Shown: positions 10,158 to 20,282 of the stretch, piece by piece
Layout: each line of letters starts with the position of its first letter
How positions within the stretch are numbered: position 1 is the first letter of the stretch
Origin: Saccharina japonica
Lineage: Eukaryota; Sar; Phaeophyceae; Laminariales; Laminariaceae
Reading direction: 5' to 3'
NCBI GenBank assembly: GCA_008828725.1
Contig: MEHQ01001643.1
Coordinates: 348,052 to 412,051, forward strand
DNA: 64,000 nucleotides
Notes under the pieces: model-generated
The model's input: only the letters and a program-made list of their open reading frames with translations
Databases searched by the model: none
Told to the model about the DNA's origin: nothing
Program-made: the position numbers and the translations under genes

Positions 10158-13100
10158 ATGCCTCATGCTCTCCTCTTCGAACTTGAGCAAAGCACGTCGA
10201 TAGGAATCATGGCGGCAGATGCATTCCAAGTCGACCCAAGTGCCTCCGTACTAAAAGAAGGCAAGCGTCCTGACTGTGGAGGGATGGTACTGGTTGTGGG
10301 GTGGGGTTGGGGGGAGGATCCCTCTACTCGATACGAAGCCTTGGCATCGGATATAGCGGCGTTAGGCACTGACTCTCTCCATGTGTACGACTCGCAGCAC
10401 CTTCATTGCACCGTTGCGACTTTGAGCAGGTGAGCGCAGGCAAAGCATTTCCGTGGGCATAACAGACGCTCTTACGCGGAGCCGACCTTAGAGAAGAGAT
10501 TGACGAGTTCGCTCCGTAAAGCGGAGGCCCGTTGAGCAAGCTTATAACTATACTACAGTAGTTGTAGTCCTTGCTTGCTTGCTTCGTGCGTGCTTGCGTG
10601 CTTGGTGCTTGCTTGTTTGCCTGCTCGCTTACGTAGTCGTAGTTGGTTGATTGTTGCTCTTGCAGGGTGCAGTCCTCTGTTGCAGTATTATACCAGGTAT
10701 GCACGAGTACGAGGCGACACGCGGATACCTTGTGGGTGCTTTTTCTGCGTGGGACTCTGTGGGTTTGACAACGTACGGCAGTAGTCTACAGCCTAGAGCT
10801 ACTCGTACAGGTGGGCACACGTACACATAGCTGAGTGGTGTACGTTGTAGTGATGTACCGCCTGAATCTTGTTCGCCATGACAGCAGCAGTGCTCCTCAC
10901 CAGGCTGATAGAAATGACGGCCGAATCCTCTCTCACCCTTGGCTGCGTCTCCCGCCCTCTACACTCTACATGAAGCTTCAAAAACTGCAAGAGCATCTTC
11001 TTCAAAGCTTCGGCTGCTGACCGAGATCGTGTCGTCCAGGCGTGGAGCCGGGCGTTGACAGAAGCTTTCGCGCGCATAAAACCCATAAGGCCATTCGAGG
11101 TGAGGTACGCCAACCTATATACGAGCATATCTCTGTTTAAATTTATCATAGCGTTCGTTGTTGTTGTTGTTTTTCTTCACATTAAACTCGTTTCAGTTGC
11201 TAATCCCTATAGTCTGATCTAGCAAGATCACGGCCCGTGGTCACAAAAGTGCTAGAGCCATCAGAGAATCCTAAAGAACACGTACACTTAGCAGGGAAAG
11301 GATACACAAGTCCGAAGAGGTACACCTAAAATCCCTACAGCATGTTATGCGTGTCCAAAACTGAACTACACGCCCGCAATCTCCATTCGACTACAGCAGC
11401 ATCGTCCCCCCCCCCCCCCTCCCACTCTTTACCAATGAATTTGCCGACTACAGCGTAACTACTGTCTGAAGTGCTGTCTGTACAAAAACAAACGGTAGGC
11501 GTGGGAACAAGATGGAGCACGCAGCTGCTGTCTGAAGTGCTGCCAGAATGACAGTCCGCGGGCACAAAGTGAAAAAGAACAGCCAACCAAAGCCATCATG
11601 TCCATTGACAATTACCCGAATCTATCCTGAACGGTCTGTGTTAGGCACAGCATTATAAACATCGACACTGATTAGGAATCGTTCCACATTGAAGGGGTCT
11701 TCCACGATCAGGCACACAATGAAGGCACCCGGGGTGTCCGCGCCATCTCTGCCGCGTCTCTCTACAAAACCAGTGACGTCATCCACACCTACCCAACAAC
11801 AACATTCGGGGGAAAAAGCGAAGAATTTGTCAACAGAAAACAGAAAACAAAAATGTTCGTCCGTCGTACGGGTCGATGTCGTCCGTGCTCCGGATCGCTC
11901 TCCGTGCGCTGCTGGCTGCTGCGCCGGCGCGCTGCTGTGCTCTGCTCAGGCGCGCCGCTCCGGTGCCGCTCGGCCAGTCCTAGCACGACCACACTCGACC
12001 CGCTCCGTCCGTACACGCTCTCGTTGCTGTCCTTCCCAGTCGGCTCCTCGCTTTCTCTCTCGTTGCACTCAGGGTGCTTGGTCTGAAAAATAAAAATTCT
12101 CGCGCTGAAGGGATTGACCAGTCCAACAACAGCTCGTCGCCACACGCTCCCTCCTCCTTTGATGGCGAAGCCAGGTTACTGAGACAGTACAGCTCCCTCT
12201 AGCAAACAACCTAGGGCGTGTACTAGTGTCCGTCCACCTTTCTGATGGCGTTTGCCTCCGCGCACAAAAGTGAGATGGACATTGCTGTCTACACCGACGG
12301 CCAAAAAGGCCCGTGCATCTGGACTTTTGCGCCTGACGCACCAGTGCCGATCCAACTCTACCGCTGCACACGCTTCGCGGCGGGTGCGCAGCAGCAAGAA
12401 GGTATCGGTCCGCTTGAGGGTGAGTCTAGCCTTGCTCGCTAGAAAGACCCCCCCCCTCGCTATGGGCCATGCCAAAGCAAAACACTTTGCCGAGGCAGCG
12501 AGGGGAAAATGGGAATTAATAATAGAGCACGACTGTCAGGAGAATCTGATGAGCCGCGATGCTTGCTCTCGGCCTTGATATGTGCTGCAGTCCACTGATG
12601 CACGGACGACTTGTGAGGTACGCCGATGTTAACCCCTTATATGTGTCTCAAGGGTTGGTCGTTATACATCGTGATCAAAAAGACTGCTCTCTAACTGCAC
12701 TGAGTGTAGTATCTCTGTGTCGTAGTTTTGTGACCACAGAACTGGTACCTTTTTAGGATGAAGAATCGGCACGGACACTGGGTGTGCTGGATGTCGACGG
12801 GTAGAAAGGAAGGTTTAATGTGAAGAACACACACACACACACACACATGTACAAAATTGCAGCTGCTGCTCGGAGAGAGCTCGACAGCTTTTCTTAGACG
12901 TAGATTTTTGCCCTTTTCCGATAACTGGCGATGAGCGTCCACCCGGCGACACGCAACTCCCTCATCGTGCTCGCCGACCCCTGCTCTGCCTACTCTGCAA
13001 AGGGCGGTCTCGGCCGTGCCCAACTCATGTCTCACGGGGCTGCGATTTTTCCAGGATTCCATGCCCTTTTTGTCACGTGCACATACCATACCAACCAGTA

Positions 13101-16100
13101 CATGTTTTTTGTTCTACACGCAAACCGCATTATTAAGATTCCGTTTTTTTTATGTACGACGACGACAACCCGGATTTTTATCACCGGCTCCTTTTACTGC
13201 GATATACACGTACGTACTATATGTACGAGTACCAGTACCGCTGCAAGCAGTAACAGAGTATCATATACCAGGTAATTTTAATATGCGATGATATCTGTAC
13301 AGTATTCATGCGTGCGTGGTATTCAGCAGTACGATAGTGGTCGGTGTGTGCCTGGATATAGTACCGGGCAGGGCCTCGCGTGCGCTCGCGGGCGTGGACA
13401 TGCGGGCGGTGGGCGCTTCGCAGCAACGTTTACCAAGAATATGGTGATGGAGAGCGCACATACAAAACACACACGCTCTTTTTTTTTTACACGCAGCTAC
13501 TACTGTACATGCATATACCCGTACGTACGTACGTACGTAGACGTATTATAACACCTCAGTACCATAGGGTGATATTTACAAGAAATAAGAAATTCGGAAG
13601 CCGTTATATTGAAGCTAGTATAAAACGCATCCTCTCCTCTCATGTAAATATGAAACCTAGCCTCCGTTTGTGAGTGTTTTTCATTTTTAGGTGTCATGTA
13701 CTACTGCTGTACACCCCTTGGCAGTACAGAGTCGCTTTTTTCGCCCTTATCTTAGCTACCCTTAGCTACCAATCCACCTCAGTAGGCTACTCCTCGCCGT
13801 TAGGGCATTGCGCGTAGCCGCAGGCGGGCGTCAGCCCGCCGCGGCGAAGCCCCCCTTGTAATTAGTAACTTCCTGTGTGGGTTCATGTGTTACGCGGTGG
13901 CGGATGATATCTATCTGGCCAGAGGGTTCGATTTTGCCTATGACATCTTGCTAGAGTGTTTGCCGTGCGTTGATTTCGTGGGGCTTATGGCAGCGTTACG
14001 CCACTTTTCGTGGTTTTCCCTAAAACCTTCTCAGAACAAACAAAAACCTCCCCGTAATGCGCTAACAGCTATCAGCCACTATCATCGCCGTAAAGGTCTT
14101 GGACTCGATTCATTGATCGAGCGTCGTCAGCCGCAGAACCTTGCACGAGTATGGGATACATGTCCCCTGACGTCGGCGGGGTATTATACGTAACATACGG
14201 TGTTCTGTGAGGCGTTGCAAAAACGTGAACATCGGGTGATCAGCCGCGTCTTGAACCGTCTCCTTATGGCTGCGCTTGCTCTTGCTCTTAGGCCGGATAT
14301 TATGCAGTATTATTTTTGTGATTGAAAACGGAAGGAAGTCGGATTTTTGACCGGCAACAAATCCCACCACATCGTTCTTCGGTGTGCCATCTTATCGTGA
14401 TTTTGGTTTTATTTCATGGGGGAACCAAGAAAACCAGAACAGAGATGAGATTTTGAACTCCACGACACGAACGAGTGATCTACGCCGGGTTGGGCGATCA
14501 ACCTTCACCACCAGGTCTTCGAAGACAGGGAACGGACTGGGAACCTCCTGCGGAGCTGCGTAAGGGCTTGTCTAGTCGCTGTGGGCCAGCAAGGACCTCT
14601 CGCTGTCGCGGAGCATGAGCTGCTGTAGCAGTCGTAGTCAGAAAAAAACCGTTAGATTGTTTTGATGGTTTGTTTTGGCCATGGCGCAGCTAGCTGCTGC
14701 TGTGCGGCCACAACACATGCGATGGTGGCCAAGGTGCTGACGCTTTCCCTCTCCCTGGTGGTCGATGCACGAGTGCTGTGTCCCAGCTGTGTACAAGAGT
14801 AGCCAAGCACGCAGCGCCGTGATCCGTCGTGAACCCACAGTCTATAACCCATACAAAAGTATAGAATGCCTCCGACGTCTCGTGCAAAAGCGTTTTCAAT
14901 CACTTTCTAAAATATCACCAAGTGGTTGAAAAAGACCGCCAAAAAAAACCATTTGGTCAGATTTTATCGATGATAATATCTCGGAGGAACATTTTTTCCA
15001 CCAAACAGGCCCCATAAGACGCGACTTTGATAAAATCTGATTATATTTGGGACCAGATACCCCGAAACCTCCGTAAATATTAATATAATCACCAACATAT
15101 TACTGCATAAGATCCGGCCTTAGAAACGCAGCGATTTACGACTTTTTACGTCTGGAATACGCTGGATCTTGCACCTTGCGGTTTCTCCGATATTCGCACG
15201 CCTTGGCTTGCTAGAAGCCGATCGCGTAGCTTTCAGCGTACAGTTAACGTGAATGTATTGATCCGGGTACTGTTCGACATTTTCCCTCATCACTGAACCT
15301 TCGGCCTGCTCTATTTGTAGTTAGCCAAGTCGTTTCGTGTATGATAGCAAGGGGGGCTGCTACCTGGCTGGTCACTCTTTTATAGTCGTTCGCTGTTTGT
15401 CTGCGTTGTTATGCTCACGTTTGCGCTTCCAGCTTGTGTTCAGATCGCTAGAAGTATCTCCCGGAGCAACCTTCCTCCAGGCGGACGATGCCAGTAACAC
15501 CATGGAAACCTTACGCTCAGCTGTCAAGGAGGCGGCTGGAGATCCGCTGGTGAGGGTTTTGGTCAAGCCGAGGAGAGTATTTGTTTTGTGTATATCGCGG
15601 TAACGTTCTGAGGGCGAGGTATTTCTTCGGCCCTCGAAGATCAAGCCTTCTGAAAACAAGTCCACTGTTTGTTCTCTTCAGTGCTTCACTGCAAGCTGAT
15701 CGTACGCGTACAGTAGGTATTCAACTGATTGATGTTCACACAGGATGGTTCTGGGTCCCATTGCAGGAAAACATGGAGATACAAGCAATCCAGCCCAGCC
15801 TTGCCCATCTGTACACGCGTGTGTAAAGACTCATGGGGTCGTTCCGTTTGTAAGTGCTCTTTTACCTGTAACGTTTTTTATCACGAGAGCGTTACGAGCC
15901 ACAGAACCTCGACGAGCTGTGGAATGCCCAGGCCTATGCGCGATAAGAATCAGGTCAAGCGTACCGGAGGGGGGGGGAAAGTAGACACCTGTGCCCACGG
16001 CTTGTTCAGGGGGCCGCTAAGCGTAAGAGCTCCTGCGAGCTGGGCTTGAGAAATAAGTGATGGATTAACAAAAATCCACTGTCGAGCTTAACATAATATA

Positions 16101-16767
16101 TAAGCAGAGCGGTTGCGAATATGTGGCCGCTTTCGCAAGACGCCGAGCGTGCCTCGCTGAAACTCCCAACCGTTCTCGTCAAACGAGCGACAAGCTCTGC
16201 TCAGGGCGGATTCAGTAAATACCCAAGTGGGCCCTGGGTGAACAACGTCTTTTTTTTGTCGACACCGACTACCGCTGAGCTGTATAGCTCAACAGGTACA
16301 GTAGTTCCTTCTGAGACCCCCGGGCAATGTCTGCCTGATCGGCGAAAACCCGACGTGCTCCGCCCCGGCATTGTAGGGATGCGAGGGTCTATGGTCATAC
16401 GACTACGGCCATGCATGACATGAGTACCCCCTCCTCCCCCTCCGCCCCCTCTTTCGTTCCCGACGTTGAATCACAATAGTTGCACGAGCTCAGCGCCGAG
16501 TTGGAGGACAAGTATGGCGCCGACGACGCGGACACTTTATCTCTCCAGGCCGCGGTCCACGTTCCGGACATAATACATTCGACGGTTATGCGGGTCGCGT
16601 CTGAGCCCTCAGATGCGTTGCGGTTAGCCGAGGGGTTAGCGGGGCTTAGCGCGCGGTGGGAGCCAGCTACTGTGCGCGTCGACAAGATCAGTCTTGTCTA
16701 CGAGAAGCACCCGTACATGCATCTTAACCATGTGGATGGGTTGGCACACTCTTTTTTGTTGACGTAG
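10158..16767 (+). CDS. 2H phosphoesterase (LigT / 2'-5' RNA ligase-like)
   Basis: Four exons, 10158-10429, 10976-11104, 15444-15549 and 16480-16767, join in consistent phase to give 264 residues. Both signature HxT motifs of the 2H superfamily are present: HLHCTVATL (His83, Thr85) at the end of exon 1 and DIIHSTVMRV (His202, Thr204) in exon 4. The order of elements is as expected: an AWSRALTEAF helix, the PFEVRSLEV strand, the METLRSAVKEAA helix, then the second motif and a KISLVYE strand. The family hydrolyses or ligates 2',5'- or 2',3'-cyclic phosphates in RNA or nucleotides. The substrate cannot be told from sequence. The exon 2 acceptor follows a strong pyrimidine tract. Intron 2 is 4.3 kb and intron 3 carries a TIR-element fragment. 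The start could also be the in-frame ATG at 10209. Confidence 0.82.
12245..12430 (+). other. coding-like island inside 2H intron 2
   Basis: A GC-richer block inside the 4.3-kb intron is open on both strands. On plus it reads MDIAVYTDGQKGP onward and ends near a GGTGAGT that could act as a donor. I do not recognise the product. It is not needed for the 2H protein, because exons 2 and 3 join in phase without it. It could be an alternative exon, a gene relic or chance. Confidence 0.25.
12748..12852 (+). repeat. dispersed repeat ending in an (AC)n microsatellite
   Basis: The unit starts near GGTACCTTTTTAGGATGAAG and ends in TTAATGTGAAGAACACACAC. It recurs at 47608-47700 and 55612-55706. Its 3' end alone appears inverted at about 60328-60357. 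It is a dispersed element of unknown type with a variable AC tail. Confidence 0.7.
13809..13860. repeat. GC-rich hairpin repeat, second copy
   Basis: It contains GGCGGGCGTCAGCCCGCC, an almost perfect 7-bp stem, within a unit like the one at 1732-1777 (shared GCGTAGC start and CCTTGTA end). Confidence 0.5.
16319..16440 (-). repeat. G-tract TIR element, end fragment
   Basis: This is the reverse orientation of the element end (GCATTGTAGGGATGCGAGGG and the ATGAGTACCCCC terminus). It lies in intron 3 of the 2H gene, 40 bp before the exon 4 acceptor, so it supplies much of the pyrimidine-rich tract in front of that exon. Confidence 0.75.
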
Positions 16768-18847
16768 ATCTACAACAGGACTCAGGGTTGGCGTTGGTTT
16801 TTGCTCGGTGGGTTTTCGTCGGACAACGCCTGTAGCGATTGATTCGTTGGGATATTACTGCGTCGTGATTGGATTGATAAGTGTTTGGTGTCGGGTTTTG
16901 AACAACGCATACAGCAACCACTGGAAAACACCGTGGGTTGTGAGGTTGGGAAGAAGCCTGGACTGCGACGAGACAGCGGGGGTTACAGAGGATGCACTCT
17001 CCGCGCTACGTATCGTCAAATCACACGGGGGCAAGTTGCTCGAAGCACAATCATTGTGTACCTGATACTATTCAAATGAAAATGATTGCATACCTGGTTC
17101 TATTACGACGACTATAATGATGTGCCACGAGCCGAATGACGCTAATTTTCAGCCGTCTGCTTACGTGCTTGCGATTTCAGAAAATACATGTGTGACAGAG
17201 CATGCAAGTTGACGCATACTGAAGCATCTGCTCATAATGCTGATGTCTGGGCGATGCCCATCTTTCACACACTTTCTTTGGCCATGTTTTTCACTACTTA
17301 CCGCTGCCAAAATACATGTGTGGCAGAGCATGCAAGTTGGTGCATACTGAAGCATCTGCTCATAATGCTGTCTGTGTCTGGGTGATGCCCATCTTTCACA
17401 CACTTTATTTGGCCATGTTTTTCACTACTTTACCGCTGCAGTTATATCGCGACGTTCAGCTTACGGGGATGGGTTGATCTTCAACAGTACCTGTTGGTCT
17501 TCAACAGCAATAAATACCTGGTACCAGGTAGTTCCCTAGGCGTCTCTACTCTCTACAACGCGTCTCTTACAACGGAAAGTTAAAAATCCGGTTCGAAAAA
17601 CAACATTGTAGACTAACAAATGATTTTGGGTAAAGAAAGCATATTTTAATCAAATAATTTCGCCCCCAAACGCGACACAACTCACCACTGTAATCTAATG
17701 GTTTTGGTACAGGAAAATAACCGTATCATTGCAATACGAGTACTGTATGTTCGTTTTTGATGTTAACACATCACGAGTAACTCATCGCCACAATCTAGTG
17801 CGTTGGTCAAGTGGTCACAAGCACCAGGGACAAGGGGATCACATATAAATACCACATCATTCAATTGCACTTGGATATCGACATCGATCAGCTCACGGCT
17901 GACGTGTTTTCATCATACTGCTGCATACATAAGAGTATGCCAAGAAAAAAAATAACGGGGGGACTTTATAACTTCAGCGGCAGGTACAGCAGCCCTCTGG
18001 AGAATTGGAGCAACCGCAGCAGTCAGTGGAATTACAAGTTTGAGTACAGCAGTCGTAGTAGTAGGCCAAAAATAGGCGGCTACGAACTAATGGTGACTGC
18101 TGCTTTGAGTTGGTATCATACGCGAGGATCGCACAACGAACCACAGGCGTTACCCGTAGTACGCGAGAAAAACACAATGGCAGAGGTCAACAAGAATGAT
18201 GGCTTGAGGCCATAAACATGCGAACGTCGTACTACAAATACGTCATCATCAGGATGCTATCATGCTTCCTCGTCTTGTCTGGTACCAGGTATAATATACC
18301 GGAACATATCAATTAAATTCTTTCGTGGCTCACTCGCAACTTTCGTTACGCTTAACTACGGCCAACACGCTTGTGGGCGATGCGATTCTTCCGTGAAAAC
18401 TACGGGAACTGTACTGCTGCACCTGCTACACCCAAAACGCTTCAAACAAACATAAAACCCACTACTTCTGCTGTAGTAGGGCAATGCCCACCCAGTGAAC
18501 CCTTAACCGAAGGCACCCAAAATGAGCCACGCTTGCCTAATACGACCAGCGCCGGCAATCGATCGGCAGCCATCACCCCCATTCGCCATCTTCCTGATTT
18601 GTATACAAAATCTTGCCTACTTCTGCAGCACCAAGGCCTAAGCCAAGCACCTACAAGTACAGCGCAAGCTTCCCAGTCCACAGACTGGGTTTTCGGGTCT
18701 TGGAAACGAGGTGAATCGGGCCTAGCCTCTATCACCTCCTTCCCCCTCGTCCCATCGCGGAACCGTGCCCTACGTTCGACCCTATATGATAAAAAAAACT
18801 CGCCCAACTCTCCCCGTTCTCCGATGACGATCTCCGATTACGATCGA
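16768..18847. other. non-coding, between convergent 3' ends
   Basis: The stretch separates the 2H gene (+) from the small membrane-protein gene (-). It holds a two-copy tandem repeat (17178-17437), several TACCTGGTACCAGGTA-type palindromes (17515-17531 and about 18281) and otherwise no gene that I can support. Confidence 0.5.
17178..17437. repeat. two-copy tandem repeat, unit about 130 bp
   Basis: Two adjacent units both begin AAATACATGTGTG and end in CACTACTTACCGCTGC or a close variant. They differ by a few substitutions and a short indel (TGATGTCTGGG versus TGTCTGTGTCTGGG), so this is a local duplication of moderate age. Confidence 0.85.
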
Positions 18848-19108
18848 TTAGGCAACGAGGAAGAACGATTGCGAGTCGTTTCCGCGGCGCTTGCCGAGCA
18901 CCATGCGGACGCTGAACATGCAGCCGATGAAGAAGAACATGAGGGCGAAGCAGGCGATGATCATGTTGAAGTAGCCCTCCTTGAAAGGATCGCGGTCCTC
19001 CATCCTGATCGTCCCCTCCCCGGTGATCAGCTTGAAGTCTTCGGCTTTTGCCAGTTGCACAACCATCGCAACCACCACGAGAACGAAAGAAGACATAGAG
19101 GGAATCAT
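18848..19108 (-). CDS. small single-pass membrane protein, function unknown
   Basis: An intronless frame of 86 codons. The N-terminus, after a second Met at residue 5, is a hydrophobic stretch (FVLVVVAMVVQLAKA) with an Ala-x-Ala-type cleavage site. A short hydrophilic segment rich in acidic residues follows, then a strong membrane segment (NMIIACFALMFFFIGCMF) and a basic KRR stop-transfer tail. This predicts a type I protein with a lumenal or extracellular segment of about 30 residues. I do not recognise a family. The opposite strand is open over the same bases but has an unlikely composition. The gene is head-to-head with TBC1D23, with about 1.2 kb between start codons. Confidence 0.6.
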   Translation of the reverse strand: MIPSMSSFVLVVVAMVVQLAKAEDFKLITGEGTIRMEDRDPFKEGYFNMIIACFALMFFFIGCMFSVRMVLGKRRGNDSQSFFLVA

Positions 19109-20282
19109 TTTTCTAACTGAGGTGGGAATGGAGAAAGAGGGAGGGGCAGCGGGAGCGAGGGAGAGGGGGAGGCACGGCAGGGAGGGGTAAAGTGAGTAGG
19201 GCGCCGGTGTGTTTGTTGAGGAGCGGATAAAGGAGGCCGTCGGTGTGGCTGCGGGTTATGATGGCACAGACGGGAGAATGTTGATTGTTTCTGCTTCAAT
19301 GACGTATAATAGCAACACGGCGACCCTTTGACCAAAGCAAGTTCCAAACGTGCATGCAAACAGAGAAAAAATGGTTCTCTTCTCTCCTTCCTCCAGCTGT
19401 GTGCGGAAGTGCAACGAGAAAGGAGTGTGGGTTGGGCTGGTGTATACAGCAGTTCGGGAAAGGAACTGCCGGTATACCATGCTACGCGATAAGCCACCGG
19501 CCATCGGAGCAAGCACAAGAGTGGCATATCCGGTTTATGCCGCATGGCCGCTGCGGCAGGCACCCCACGAGCAATTGTCAGGCTCCATGTGAGCAAGCAG
19601 GATGATGAGAGAGGAAGGACCCTACGTACCCTTACGTTCTACGACGAGTACGTGTACGTAGAGTATGTGGTGCAAGATCACCACCCACGAAAAGGAACTG
19701 GCACCTAAAGCAATCTCGTGTCTATAGTTCAACAAGTTTTAGCATCCTTATCGAAGGCCGAAGCAAATTCTGCCAGTATTGATGGCAACGGGGACTACCA
19801 CTGCTGTCGGCGGTGGCCCAATGCCGTGCACGACACTGGCTCCGGACGGTCGGGGGACGGTCGGGACGATAAATCGGCATGAAAGTCAACCTCATGGTGA
19901 TGTCCACTTTCCAAAAACAGTGTACCTGTCCTTGCAGCAGAAAAACGACGCTTGCTGGGACACCTGTAGCGACACCATAGAAAACACACCCGAAATTCAG
20001 TTATGCCTCGCATCACTTACCTAGTTTAAGCGGTCGGACTGGCTGTTGCAAAGCTCCGCGGACTTCAGGTGATAATAATTCTCTTTCGATGGGCGTGTGT
20101 ACGAGCTTCTTCAGGTCGTCAAATGGGGAAAACCGTTTGCACTCCCTCCCAAGTCTCTACGAACACCCGCATTTTTTTTTTCCTTTTTTCAACCTCTTTC
20201 ACCACGGGTCCTTTTTCACCCCTAGGGTAGTCCGAGAGTAGGAGATTGAGACCCAGAGAGGGGACCATTGAAGAGCAAGGCG
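19109..20282. promoter_or_regulatory. divergent intergenic region upstream of TBC1D23-like and the small membrane gene
   Basis: About 1.17 kb lie between two divergent starts. The first 100 bp beside the minus-strand gene is purine-rich on plus (GGGAGGGGCAGCGGGAGCG), a likely 5' UTR or core promoter. No named regulatory site or further gene is supported. Confidence 0.35.

Noticed and set aside
10835-11020. Alternative reading of the 2H exon 2 region
   Set aside because: This frame ends in a stop before the conserved AWSRALTEAF part. The frame used for the gene is the one that keeps phase with exons 1 and 3.
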